Assembly: GCF_000764305.2 (NCBI RefSeq)
Contig: NW_025936310.1
Coordinates: forward strand, 23,530-87,529
Direction of reading: 5' to 3'
Origin: Hyalella azteca
Lineage: Eukaryota > Arthropoda > Malacostraca > Amphipoda > Hyalellidae
DNA: 64,000 bases
Positions 24,312 to 35,400 of the stretch are shown here, in pieces; positions within the stretch are counted from its first letter, which is position 1; the number at the start of each line of letters is the position of its first letter. The notes beneath the pieces are model-generated. The model was not told where the DNA came from. It saw only the letters and a program-made list of their open reading frames with translations, and searched no databases. A program made the position numbers and the translations under genes.

Positions 24312-24486
24312 AACAAGACGTCACAGAAGCTTCCCGATCTAATAAATTTATTCCGTTATTAACCAAAACCTTAATGCGACACAAACTTTTACCAGCCACA
24401 CTATCAATCATTGTCTGAACATCAGTCAAGTTAATCTCAAGTGGTACACACATGAAACTAGCTGGATTAAGACATGAAATATTCAC
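24312..24486 (-). pseudogene. Retropepsin-like protease relic
   Basis: Reads VPLEINLTDVQTMIDSVAGK then SLCRIKVLVNNGINLL. The position between gag and RT, and the hydrophobic run before D-S-x-A, fit an aspartic retropepsin whose usual D-S/T-G-A active site has Val for Gly (24388-24410). The frame then runs straight into sequence that abuts the RT YIDD box, so the rest of the protease and the N-terminal RT were deleted. Confidence 0.6.
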
Positions 24487-24827
24487 CTGACAGCTTTGAG
24501 ACTAACCTGAACATTGTGGCGTCTTATTGTCACTCACAGGTCAATTAGGCACTATATAGGGGACTGCTGTCGTGTGGTTCCGAGGGCTGTGCAACAGCAG
24601 GCACAGGCTCGTACTGCTGGCGGTCGTGTCTCAGGTTCGAGGTCTGTCGGAAATGCTCCTTATCTTGCTCAACTCGGGCAGTGCGATGTTCCTTGCTGTT
24701 CGTATCACCATTACTGTGGTCGTTACCACAGTTGCCGTTGTTAACTTCGTTCTGGTTTGCTTCATCCACTAGAGCTGAAAATCTATTTAGCCGTGGTCCG
24801 AGGATGGTTTACGTTCACGCTCCGGCT

Positions 24828-25844
24828 TTACCTCCTTTGAGCAGGAGCGTTGGAGTTTAACGGTCTCCTTGCATTCAAGTTATCACTGGCTCTACGGTTT
24901 GAAACCTCGTTCACCGGATGGCGGTCGTGCGGTGGTTGTGATGCTGTTAGGCGTTCGTTCTCACTTCTGGCTCCACGAGGTCTATACGCAGGGCATTGTC
25001 GTACATAATGATCGGAGGAGCCACAAATAAAACACTCTCCTCTCAATTTTCTGCACTCGCGAGCATGATGACCAATGCGTCCACAGAGTCGGCAAGCTGA
25101 ACCGCCACGTTCAGGAGCAGAAGGCAAACAAGCTTGAAGTCTGCGTATATTCCTGGACTCTGTGTTCTGCGGGCTCCTTGACGATGACATGGCGGAACGA
25201 TATGCTGATCTTGTAGATGTCATATCTCTGCTAGGAATCAAATCGGAGACCTGATCAGATGCACCGCTCTTCTTAGTCTGATTTAAATTGACAAGCATTT
25301 CTGGCATGGCTTCGCAGTTTCTGGCTTCCTTGGCACTCTCGATGTCGAAATGACGCGCACACTTCTTAACAAGTTCCCACGTGAATTTCTCTCCTTTCAT
25401 GCTGTGACTCAATTTTAGCGATTTCAAGGCCTTCTTAAAGTTATTGGGGACACAGTTCGTGAATTTATCCATCAGCTTCTTGCTTTGGTTCACCTTGCGT
25501 CGCGGATAAGCTAGCCGGTACAAGCGCTCGAGGCGATCACAAAATAGATGAATCGGTACTTCTTTGGTACAGCGAGCCTTGGTAAAGTTCATTTCATTCT
25601 TCTCGCGGCGCAACTCTTTTACATCCTCATTCCAGTCGCTTAGTTTCCTCTTGACATCGTTGTAGGAGTCATCAACTTCTCTCATAGGCTTGAATGCTCC
25701 CTTCAAATTCAACTCAAGCTGACCGATCCACATGTCTCTGTCGCCTCTGAAGTTGTTCTCGCAGAAGGTTTCGAAGCGATGCAGATATGCCTTCAAATGT
25801 TGCCCTGAACCATGCCAACACGTACATTCTAATCGTGCCAACAC
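24828..25844 (-). pseudogene. gag of the Ty3-type element, main part
   Basis: An open frame of 338 codons. The first two thirds are helical capsid-like sequence, for example FDIESAKEARNCEAMPEMLV. Two CCHC zinc knuckles follow: CRLCGRIGHHARECRK and CFICGSSDHYVRQCPA (residues about 255-295). The tail is Arg/Asn-rich. Knuckles of the form C-x2-C-x4-H-x4-C bind the element's RNA. It is separated from the N-terminal gag frame by a frameshift at a small tandem duplication (25800-25880). Confidence 0.85.
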
Positions 25845-26448
25845 ATTCTAACCATGCCAACACATTTAACCATTCCCCAACCATACCTTGGGATTTCACA
25901 TGATCAGCATTCTTCCTCTTGATGTTCCTCTTCTTCAACACGATCTTTTCATCCGACGAACTGCTGTTCTCTCCGCTGCCCTCTATATCACACCCTGAGT
26001 AACTCGCTTCATCACTGGCGAAACTCTTCTCGGCTTCGCACTCTTCTTCACTGGCACTGTTCTTTTCACGTGGTTGGGTAACTCTACTAACACGTTTTTT
26101 CGGCACCGCTCCGCCTCGTTCCCAATCGACAGCTCCCGCACTCACATTGCTTGCTTTCTTCTGTGTCGTCGTTGAGCCACTGGTCACACCTAAGCTTAGA
26201 AAAGGACACCATGCATCGCGAAATTCTTGTAATCGAGTTTTAGACGACAATGGCAACCTATGTTCCACATTTTTAAGATTGGTCAAGAATTTGCCTATGT
26301 TTACCAAGTTATCCTCGATAAAATTCTCCACTAAGTCCTGGCTTAACAATTCGCCATTTTCCTTAAAAGTTGGCGGCAAGGCACAAACGCTATCCATATT
26401 TAGTGTGAACGTGCAAAGAAAATACCACAAGATAGGGCGGAAAAACAC
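25800..26448 (-). pseudogene. gag N-terminal part, frameshifted
   Basis: Begins around MDSVCALPPTFKENGELL (Met near 26397) and continues as an acidic, Ser-rich region with a basic patch, KKRNIKRKNADH. The frame ends in a string of near-identical short words (ATGCCAACACATTC-type, 25800-25880) where a duplication shifts it relative to the main gag frame. The upstream LTR is 150 bases away, as expected for gag. Confidence 0.7.
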
Positions 26449-26583
26449 TTCTTAAATTAGGTGGTCAAGCCGAGCAAAAGGAAAGCCTCCGTGTAGTTTT
26501 CAAATGAAAAAAATAAATGAATGCACCAATGAACACTTAAAATACAATTTCCACAACACTTTCACGATCACAGGTCACTGCAC

Positions 26584-26598
26584 AAGTCACGGTACCAT
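26584..26598 (-). promoter_or_regulatory. Possible primer-binding site
   Basis: On the minus strand, TGGTACCGTGACTTG begins three bases after the LTR's terminal CA. A TGG start just inside the 5' LTR is the expected form of a tRNA primer site. The matching tRNA was not identified. Confidence 0.4.
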
Positions 26599-26601
26599 TT
26601 A

Positions 26602-27033
26602 TGTTGGGCCCGTTGGGGCTCTCAGAACACCCAACTAGCAACTAGCCTACATGATCGTATAGGTTCTGCATATTGATGAATACTTATAAAACACTTTATT
26701 AACACACTTTCAAATGAACACAATTAAATACTCAATAATTAATATCAGCACATTAACACTACACTTCATCTTGGATGCTTTTCTTGTGATACTAAGTCTT
26801 GACTTTAGTCTAACTCTTGGATTCGAGTCTAACTGTAGATTTGAGAACTATTGCAAGGTCTGAGATTTGAGGAACAAGCTATTGGTCTGAGATTTGAGGC
26901 TTTCCTACAAAAGAAATAAATAAAAGAAGAAAGTACACTCTAAACTAAAATGACTATATAAAATTCTGGGTAATGAAGAACTTATACCATGAGTACACCT
27001 ATAGTTAAATAATAATGATTTCTATCCCTTACA
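26602..27033 (-). mobile_element. 5' LTR of the Ty3-type element
   Basis: A 432-bp LTR starting TGTTGGGCCC and ending CCCTTACA in plus-strand orientation, aligned by eye with the solo LTR at 14499-15029. It differs by a 9-bp duplication near its first end (TGTTGGGCCCGTTGGGG against TGTTGGGG) and by several deletions. The 3' LTR is not in the window, so insertion age cannot be estimated from LTR divergence. Confidence 0.8.
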
Positions 27034-28920
27034 GCCAGGTTTGGAGTTTCGCTGCTAATATTTGCTGTTATCTTAATATCGTAAGATAATTAACTGTAGC
27101 GTCCACCGTTTGAATATCATTATGCACTTCATAACTGCGGAACAACTCAAATTATCACTTCGTATGATGTCTCACACCATCTAATGTTTGAACCAGCTTG
27201 CCATTTTTAGGAGATAACTACTCAATATGTGACCCAGTTCCATCACAACTATAAAATCGTGATTTTTAAAGCCGTTTGCGATCCTTCAAATTTTGAATCT
27301 TGAAAATATTAAATTTATAAAACATCAATATTATTCAAATCTTCAAAATATGGAAATATTAAAATGTAACAGACAGCATTGACAGAAGTATTTATGAGTG
27401 CTACATGCCGGGTAGTTACAAACAGGAAAGAAAAGACGAATTTCGAACATTATATATTTGTGAAATCGTAAAAAATACTCTCCAGTTAGTTTTTTTTAAT
27501 GTAAAATGATTTTTGGACCGTTGAACTTAATGCCATCTCAAGGTATGTACGTTTCTTTCGTACCTGGAACAGTAGTTTCGGTAAAATATATATTCTGCTG
27601 ATGGTCCTAATTTTTAAAGAGTAGAAAATATTTTTATTTTGGCACGGGAAAGGCTAGCATTTCTTCATCAGTCGTGTAAGGCAGATGTGGTTTGAAGGTC
27701 GCTTGATTGCAGCTGCTAGCGAGTGTTACATTCAACAACACTAAAATCAATTAAGATCAAGCTGAATAGAAATTAACAGTTGACGATTCTATGCAGAAAG
27801 CGCCGGAGTTATCCAATTTATGTTATTTGCTATATAACAAATATGACAGAGAACTTATTCATCAACAAATATGCAACATTATATGACAAAAAGATATGAC
27901 GATAATTCGAACATATAACGAAATACAGAAACCCATAGTAACGTTCAACCGTTTGAACTTTCTACACCGACTTAGTGCAGCCATCGTTCTTTGTCCTCAC
28001 ACCTTAAATAATTTCCTTCCCTCATAAAACGGTTTATATTTTTGTCTTCCTCCTCACAACCTCCTACAGACTCTTCTCGGCCTCCTTTCAGCCAAAATTA
28101 TCCTTTCAACCTCATTTATACTGCCTATATCAACATTTCAACCTCGTTTCATACTCCATTCAACCTTCCCCTAACCACGTTTCAAACTGAATTCAACCAC
28201 TACTTAACTGAGCCTCAAATCTCAACCGTCAACCAGAGCGACCAGCATCTTCTTGTAGTCTCCAATACCCGGGTGAAATACTGATATATTTTTTGTCCAT
28301 CCCTTTCATTACTACTGTGTTGAATCTTCCCGGTGTTTAATTAATGCATGCTTGTTAGCTGTAAGGGAAATTCACCCATTGTCAGATCTTTATTGTGGTC
28401 AAAAATTATTTCTTGTTATACGGTATAATGTTACCGGTAAAGTTGGCTACCGTGTCGCGTGTGTTGACGTGGCATCACCGGGTTGAAGTCAGCGTTAGGA
28501 TACCATTCATTATTTCGTTGAGACTTGGTCGGAGCGCACCTTCCTTTCACTGTGCTCTAGTGACTGTGTAGCGTCCCTAGTAGGTGAGTTGCAGTGGAGA
28601 TATAAGATAGGCTAATTCTGTGTTGTAATTCAGCTTTTGAACTTATCAATAAGTGTTGACCAACCCGCTAATTTGAATTGAATAACTGTTAATTAATAGT
28701 GTTGTGTATTTATCTGCGTAACTAGAGTAGCTCACCACCATTGTTTTGCAGGATCGATTTCTTGCCTGGTCAACAAGTACGGCTCCTACGTAGGCCGACG
28801 ACTGCGGTGCTTCTAGGGAAGTGTCCGCCACATTCAAGTTTCTACCGGTCCAGACACCTACTGCGTGTTTACTCACAGCTGATGCTGTGCATCTTGTTGA
28901 ACACTCCTTACTGTACTGTG
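27034..28920. other. AT-rich stretch without a recognised gene
   Basis: A Ser/Pro/Thr-rich open frame at 28042-28284 is compositional. At 28440-28760 a pyrimidine-rich, GC-richer block carries a donor-like TAG/GTGAGT (about 28580) and an acceptor-like TTTTGCAG (about 28751). No recognised protein follows; it might be a gene's 5' UTR or an LTR relic. Confidence 0.35.
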
Positions 28921-28925
28921 TGCCG

Positions 28926-29110
28926 TCAGCATATAGTGTCATCTGTGTATTGCCTTCAGCATAGTGTTATCTGTGTATTGCCATCAGCATATAGTATTAT
29001 CTGTGTATTGCCTTCAGCTTATAGTGTCGTCTGTGTATGGCCTTCAGCATATAGTGTCATTTGCGTGTTGCCTTCAGCATATTATGTCCTAAGCTTATTG
29101 TGCCTTCAAC
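28926..29110. repeat. 30-bp minisatellite
   Basis: About six copies of a 30-bp unit, CAGCATATAGTGTCATCTGT plus GTATTGCCTT, with small indels and substitutions. It is open on the plus strand as a SAYSVICVLP-like repeat because 30 is a multiple of three, but no gene context supports translation. Confidence 0.85.
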
Positions 29111-29610
29111 ATATTGTTTATAAAGTTACGTATATTTTCAGTTCCGTGTTCGTATGTTTTCAGTTCCGAATATTTTCAGTTCCGCCTATTATTCGTAGTT
29201 ATCTGTTCATGTTATAAACTGTTAATTAGTTAAAGTGTTCTGTTACCTAGTCATTATTGTTGTAGTTGTCTCTGGTTAATAGATACTTGTTTATTTGGCT
29301 TTCATTTTTCCTTTGTTGAGGTTCGGCGGTAGTCGTGGGCTCAAATTTATCGAATCTATTTGGAGTCGTCCTGATTTGAACTTTACATTAGCCTTCCAGG
29401 TTCGCTTGACCGGAGATTCTTTCATTGACGCGCCAAACAAACCAGCTCGTCGAAAACCCCGCTACCTACTGAACTAAAGAATCAATCGAGATATAAGTTT
29501 CGATAACTCAAAGGAAAGATAGAGTTGATTGTTGTTGTGAATAAATATTAAAGTAATACAACTATTCTTCAGTGATACCCCTTCCATAAAATAAATCGAA
29601 GATCTATCAT

Positions 29611-29987
29611 NNNNNNNNNNNNNNNNNNNNNNNNNNNNNNNNNNNNNNNNNNNNNNNNNNNNNNNNNNNNNNNNNNNNNNNNNNNNNNNNNNNNNNNNNN
29701 NNNNNNNNNNNNNNNNNNNNNNNNNNNNNNNNNNNNNNNNNNNNNNNNNNNNNNNNNNNNNNNNNNNNNNNNNNNNNNNNNNNNNNNNNNNNNNNNNNNN
29801 NNNNNNNNNNNNNNNNNNNNNNNNNNNNNNNNNNNNNNNNNNNNNNNNNNNNNNNNNNNNNNNNNNNNNNNNNNNNNNNNNNNNNNNNNNNNNNNNNNNN
29901 NNNNNNNNNNNNNNNNNNNNNNNNNNNNNNNNNNNNNNNNNNNNNNNNNNNNNNNNNNNNNNNNNNNNNNNNNNNNNNNNNNNNNNN
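29611..29987. other. Assembly gap (N run)
   Basis: 377 undetermined bases. Its right edge enters a 55-bp tandem satellite, so the gap is probably a collapsed or unresolved satellite and its true length may differ. Confidence 0.95.
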
Positions 29988-30170
29988 GTTATAACACAAT
30001 AAAGCGACAATGGTTAGAAGGTAAAGGTGTAATGATCGCATTGTTATAACACAATAAAGCGACAATGGTTAGAAGGCAAAGGTGTAATGATCGCATTGTT
30101 ATAACACAACAAAGCGACAATGGTTAGAAGGCAAAGGTGTAATGATCGCATTGTTATAACACAACAAAAG
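29988..30170. repeat. 55-bp tandem satellite
   Basis: Three complete and one partial copies of a 55-bp unit starting GTTATAACACAATAAAGCGA, at 29988, 30043, 30098 and 30153. Copies are nearly identical (AATAAAG against AACAAAG; GGTAAAG against GGCAAAG), so the array is young. It continues into the assembly gap on the left. Confidence 0.9.
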
Positions 30171-30282
30171 ACAAGCGGAACGTAATGGGAACGGCAGGGG
30201 GCAGCGGCAGGCAGTGCAGCTAATGTCAGCCGCGTCGCATGGCAACGAGGGGCGTCGACCGAGCGGCCTTGAGTAGGTCATG

Positions 30283-30850
30283 GCTGGCGGAGGGAAAGAG
30301 GGAGAGGCATGGAGGGAATAGGGAGGTCAGGGAAGAGGGGGTGAGGGAAGAGGCATGGAGGGAAGAGAGGGAAGAGGCTGGGAGGGAAGAGAGGGGTCAG
30401 GGAGGGGTCATGGAGGTGAGAGAGAGGAGGCAGGGAGGGAAGAGGAAGGAGGCAGGGAAGGAAGAGGGGGTGGGGGAAGAGGCATGGAGGAAAAAGAGGG
30501 AAAGAAGGAGGAGGCAGGAAGGGAAGAGGGAGGAGGCAGGGAAGGAAGAGGGGGTGGGGGAAGAGGCATGGAGGAAAAAGAGGGAAAGAAGGAGGAGGCT
30601 GGGAAGGAAGAGAGAGGTCAGGCAGGAGAGGAGTCATGGAGGGTAGAGGAGGGTGAGGGAAGAGGCATGGAGGGAAGAGAGGGAGGAGGCAGGGAGATGG
30701 TAAGAGGAAGGAGGCAGGGAGAGGGAAAGAAGGAGGCTGGGAGAGGTAAAGAGGGAGGAAGCATGGAGGGAATATGGGGTGAGGTAAGACGGAAATGGCT
30801 GGGGGAAGCAAAAAATAAATGAGGAAGGGAAAGGAGAGGGATATTGAAAA
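30283..30850. repeat. Purine-rich minisatellite tract
   Basis: Over 550 bp almost purely G and A on the plus strand, built from irregular repeats of GGGAAGAGGCATGGAGGG and GGAGGAGGCAGGGA-type words. Long open frames on both strands (Glu/Gly/Arg-rich or Pro/Leu-rich) are by-products of composition. Such tracts can form triplex or G-rich structures and are hard to sequence, in line with the nearby gap. Confidence 0.85.
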
Positions 30851-32667
30851 ATTTCAGTGAAGGAGGAAGTACGGGAAATTGCCAGGTAAATAAATTGTGG
30901 TGGAAGATCGGTAATTGAAAAATCTAAGCATTAGTGGGAAATTTGATGAAAATATCGAGGAAATGAAGTCAATATTTCAAAATTGATGGGAAATGAGGCC
31001 TTGATAGTAGAGTATTTGTACAGAGGAGAACAATGTGAAAATAGGAAGATAGATTCAGTCCATCAGAGGAACGTAAGGGCAAGCTACGAAATAAAGGGTT
31101 ATGTAGGGAACTCAATGGGGAGCAATGAAATCCATGCAACATTTGATAGCAAATGGGGAAGGATGTTAAGGAATGATGAGGGATGTGAACGCAAAAGGAA
31201 CTAAGACAAGGAATGAAGGAGCAAGAGCAGGAACCGAGGAGAGGGAACAATGATCGAAAAAAAATGCGAGTTTGGAATAAATTGTATGGGCACAGGGAGA
31301 ATAACTAATGCATTAATGCAGGAATAACTCGACGGAAAAGTGAAGAATATACGAGAGTAACGGAAAACTAATTGGAAATATTAAATACGCTGAAAAAAGC
31401 AAATAATTGGGTGAAGCACAAGTATAAAAATGAGTTAGGAACCGGAAATTAATGTACATTGTATAGGATCGCGAATACCACTGGATGGAATTAGGAAAAT
31501 CATATCAAAATAAGAGCGTGATAAAGATGATGGATCATCAAGATTACAAGCGAAAATAAATGTGGGTGAAAACAAGCGGAATAAGGCGAGAAAGAGCCAA
31601 TGTAAAACGCTCGAGAACCAAAGTAGCGATAAGAACTCAAGGAGATTAAAAATGAGGAATATACAAGCATGAATAATACATAAGCATTCCTGCGAATGAA
31701 AGTACACCGCGAAGCATTTTCTGCAGCAGGTCGTATGGTGGCAGGATCGATAGCCTGTTCCGGTATCGAGAGAACGGACAATCGTAAATTGAGCTCGTCG
31801 GAATGTAGGTAACTATAACTTGTGTATGAACATATCGTATAGTATATGTTTTCTATTTTTTGTCATATCGTTTTTATACTGTATTACATATCGTATTATG
31901 AGCTGTAACATCTGCGTTCAAGACACGCACAGAAGCAGACACTCTAGCAAGAGTTTGCACAGTAGTGGGGAAAACTAAAGTAAGATTTTGTTTTCAACAT
32001 GATATTATATTTGTATTTAGAAATTCATCGGAGATTGTAAGTTTATACATCTAAGTCAAAATAGATAACAATTGTGCTGCTCATGTATAGGTAGTCAGAG
32101 TCTCTCCTTGGAATTGAAGCAAAAAGCGATATACATTAAAAGAACTAGGAGTAGACTAACGGAATTTAATTTTAAAGCTCAATTTGAATGTAGTGTGAGC
32201 AAAGTTATCGAGTCATCCCTTTGCTGATTATAAACAAAATGCGAATCTTTATTCTAAAAATCTGACGTCCAGCTAGAAACTCGAGTAAATTTAGCAAAAT
32301 AAACAGTAAAACAAAACATTTAAACACCGTATAACACTCACAGCAGGCTCGTCTGGCTGCAGCACAGGGGAACCGACAGTAAAATAATTCATGCATAGGT
32401 ATACCGATGCCCAACTTATTTATCTCAATATCATTGAAACTATTCATTTGCAATCAGCATACAATTCATTTTGCGATAAGAGGTATGCAATCAAATTTGT
32501 GTTTATGGTTGGTTGTTTCTACTTGTTAAAACTTATTCATGTTTACAAATAAATACTTAGAAGTCGATTTATTTTAATTAATGCACGTTATTTCTTCATT
32601 TTAAGTTTAATTCCATATATATCACTTTCGTGTTTCATAAAATGAAGGTGATAGAATAGCTTTAATA
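30851..32667. other. A-rich intergenic or intronic stretch
   Basis: No exon recognised on either strand. If the annexin gene continues to the left, this is its next intron. Confidence 0.4.
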
Positions 32668-32673
32668 TCTTAC

Positions 32674-32850
32674 CTTGCCATATGCCTGCTTGAACGACAA
32701 TATGATTTTCTGGCGCTGGTCACTGGTCCTGTTGGCGAGGATGTTGATGATGGAGGCTTCGTCGGTGCCGAAGCCCTTCATGGCCTTCCTCAGCATCGCC
32801 GCGTCCGTCGAGGGGTCGAAGTTCCCTAGGTACCTAATCGTTGGTTGAGC
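32674..32850 (-). CDS. Annexin, exon for annexin repeat 1
   Basis: A 59-codon exon (acceptor TTCAG at 32851-32855, donor AAG/GTAAGA at 32668-32673; phase 0 at both ends). It encodes AQPTIRYLGNFDPSTDAAML then RKAMKGFGTDEASIINILAN and RTSDQRQKIILSFKQAYGK. The KGFGTDE helix-loop, ILANRTSDQRQ-I and FK-x-x-YGK are diagnostic of annexin repeat 1, and GFGTD supplies part of a type II calcium site. Annexins bind acidic phospholipid membranes in a calcium-dependent way. Base composition is clearly higher in GC than its surroundings. The remaining repeats were not found to the left within the window. Drosophila AnxB9, B10 and B11 type genes are the nearest analogues. Confidence 0.93.
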
Positions 32851-33274
32851 CTGAAATTCGAAAATTTTTAGAACTTAGTATTGGGAAATATACTTAGGGA
32901 TTCATTGCACAGGATTCCGGTACGAATTTGGGGTACAAAGTTAAAAATTTAGAGAAATCCAACATTATTACAAGACTAGACATTTTTTTTCTGATCAATC
33001 CAATTCAGAACCCCTGGTATGCCAAATTGAACCAGTTTCGAATGCCCAACGAAATATCAACAATAATTTTGATAGTAATCGAACGTAACATCGCATTAAA
33101 ACAATTAATATCAACTTCTAAAAAAAATTAAAAGTAAAACTATGGTTGATAACTTAATTAGGTCTGAAGCAAATTTAAAACTAACAATAATTGTCGACCC
33201 TATGCCCTGCACAAATTTAGTGAATTGGCAACTCCTGCGGTGCACTCTATTCAACTACAAAATTTGCCACTTAC

Positions 33275-33311
33275 AGGAGGTTCCATCGTAACAGAGGTCC
33301 TCGGCTAAATT
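33275..33311 (-). CDS. Annexin alternative start exon (MEPP)
   Basis: A 37-nt exon with acceptor TCCTTTCCTGTAG and consensus donor GTAAGT (33269-33274). It contains ATG at 33286, giving M-E-P-P and then phase 0, in frame with the repeat-1 exon 0.4 kb downstream. As the exon is not a multiple of three and its acceptor is good, it would be spliced from an untranslated first exon and start translation itself, making an annexin with almost no N-terminal tail. Confidence 0.5.
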
Positions 33312-33599
33312 CTACAGGAAAGGAGAAATGATGTCGCCGTACGTTTCCTAACTCTGTGTGTATCTCGGCTACGAACGCAAGTGAGCCAAGGCAGGATTCG
33401 ATTCAAGATATTTTCATTATTTGCGTGAAACGCAGGTTATGAAATAATTAATAACGTAAGGATCATGACTGAACTTATTTGCAATTCTATAATGAAAATA
33501 ATATGAAAAATTAATAAAGCACAATAGATATCGCAGGGGGCGTTGCAGTTCTTGATTAACCGGCCCCGCTGCTGACTTCATTATTTGCGCACAATGATA

Positions 33600-33665
33600 C
33601 CGGACCGCGCTAGAGACTAGAGTCAACGAGTCTAGACTCTAGAGTCATAACTCTAGACTCATTAG
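33600..33665. repeat. Stacked short palindromes
   Basis: GAGTCTAGACTC (33628-33639) and GACTCTAGAGTC (33635-33646) are each perfect 12-bp palindromes that overlap. CTCTAGACTC and TTCTAGACTG repeats follow at 33651 and 33668. They lie in the intron upstream of the MEPP exon. Role unknown. Confidence 0.6.
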
Positions 33666-35209
33666 TAATTCTAGACTGAATAATTAATTCATAAAGATAG
33701 TTAAATTCTCTTTATAAACATATATAACAATACTTTAAATAACGGGGCAATATATGATTAGAAAGTTTTCTGCCATTAGCATGTTGAGCTAGAAAGTGAC
33801 ATGCACTGTTAAGTGGAGGCAATGAAGTATTTAAAATAAATTACAATTACTGTCAACAGTTTGAAGTAGATATAAAGCAAGTCCATATTCTCTTCGTCAG
33901 TTACGAAACCGAATATTTATTCAACATCACAGAAAACCGGATGCAAGTGTAGGAATATTTGTATCAGGAAACATGCCTGTCAATTTGTCAAACATTACGC
34001 ACGTCCAATGCACGAGGCATAGCATCTAAATTTAAGCATTTCACAATTTTATGCAGCTAAATTAAAGATTGATAATTAATTTCTGTTCTAGTAATGGATT
34101 ATTATTGTGTGATTTAAATGAAAATGATCACAAAGATCGTAAATTTTTCACTGTAAATAATTTATTCTTTAGGCGAGAAACGCGTTGAAAATTCTCCGGA
34201 TGCCAGAGATTTTCTTATCGCTTCCAATATCGCTTTGCTGTCAATCGTGAGCTTCCGTTTCAAAATCATAGAAAGCCACCGCACAAAAAAATCCGTTCTG
34301 TATCTTTTCACAACTGCTGTTTGAGTTATGATATATGAAAATTTTAAAATATTTTTGGAAATAGGAAAAGATATATCCAATCCAAAGTTCACTTGATTTG
34401 CGAGCATAGGAACCTACTCTGAACAAACTCGTTCATGTATGTGTATTAGCCTACGTATTCTATACTACCTTAACGCGATGTCGCGATCATCAGTTGACAT
34501 GAGTTTACTTGCAAAACAGCCAGATCATACTGAATTATTTATTCAGACTAACGGATTCTACAGGGACTGAATTTTGTTACTATTACAATTTAAAGAAACT
34601 TCTCATTCACGAATATAGGCGAATGCATGGAACTTTGGAAGACATCGAAACGTAGTTTTTTTCCGCATTGCATTTTGCACTACCCAATTCAATAGCATTG
34701 AAACGCTTGACATTTCAAAGGAAGGCGTGCACAGGAGTTAGGACTAGGCTACATCGGCAAACTTGTTTGCATCTAGTCCACTGTCAGAGTTCATCATCCG
34801 TGCGCTGCACAGATGCAGACGAGATGACAACCATTGTGATAACGGCGGCCAAGTCGGCTAAGGACACGATTCTGCCAGCAGGTTAGGAAGATGACTAAGA
34901 TCTTAAAATTTGTAGCTTGTAGAGCAAAATAAGTGTATCGCACTGCCTTCTCGATTCGCCAGGTAGAAAAGCTTCTTTTATTGGAAAAATTACAAAGTAG
35001 AACAAGCATACATGTTTGATGAGATCGACGAGCAAAAATGCAGTTAGGATTAGAAGATCGAGGAAATTACACTTGTCACCCCAAAATTAACGCTAACAAT
35101 AATGGTACCTAATTCCAACAACTTCAACAAGAATTCATTCACAGTAAAATTAAGCTCTGTACTACTCGCTCATTCACTCTTAAGTTTTATAACCAATTAA
35201 ACTACTCAC

Positions 35210-35400
35210 CATCGTATATTTATATGGATTTCAATGCGTTTGAACAGATAAGACCAGTGCAAACACTGTTGGTTTAAATGTTGTAACTTTCGAAGCTTGG
35301 AGGAACAAACAACCTCACATAAGCAAAGCCGTCAAGCTACTGCCGCCGAGTCGGCGACTCCGAGACTCCGAGTGTCGGTTGTCGGTGGCTGTGGCACAAC
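35210..35400 (-). CDS. Annexin alternative first exon (Met only)
   Basis: A GC-richer minus-strand block (about 35330-35420) leads through about 190 nt without an evident acceptor to ATG at 35212-35210, followed at once by a consensus donor GTGAGT (35204-35209). Only the initiator Met is encoded; phase 0 joins to the repeat-1 exon. The left end of the block (the transcription start) is a guess. No TATA box is evident at the usual distance. Confidence 0.4.

Larger units (their letters stand above)
23336..27033 (-). mobile_element. Truncated Ty3-type LTR retrotransposon
   Basis: A minus-strand element in the order 5' LTR (27033-26602), possible primer site, gag with two zinc knuckles, protease relic, reverse transcriptase end, RNase H. 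It stops after RNase H: integrase and the 3' LTR are missing. A large internal deletion fuses the protease relic to the middle of RT. The solo LTR at 14499-15029 is another member of the family. Confidence 0.9.

Noticed and set aside
28042..28284. Ser/Pro/Thr-rich 80-codon frame
   Set aside because: Pyrimidine-rich low-complexity DNA without splice context or similarity.
28440..28760. Possible LTR or 5' UTR with donor and acceptor
   Set aside because: No paired LTR, primer site or coding frame was found; the signals alone are too common.
28741..29217. 158-codon plus-strand frame
   Set aside because: Its second half is the 30-bp minisatellite read in frame; the first half has no recognisable domain.
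30239..30822. Long open frames on both strands (135-177 codons)
   Set aside because: They lie in an almost purely purine tract; the Glu/Gly/Arg and Pro/Leu/Ser proteins are composition artefacts.
34668..34880. Exon-like block ending GCAG/GTTAGG on the plus strand
   Set aside because: It has an acceptor (CACTGTCAG) and a weak donor, but the protein is unrecognised and no in-phase partner was seen. It also lies opposite an annexin intron.
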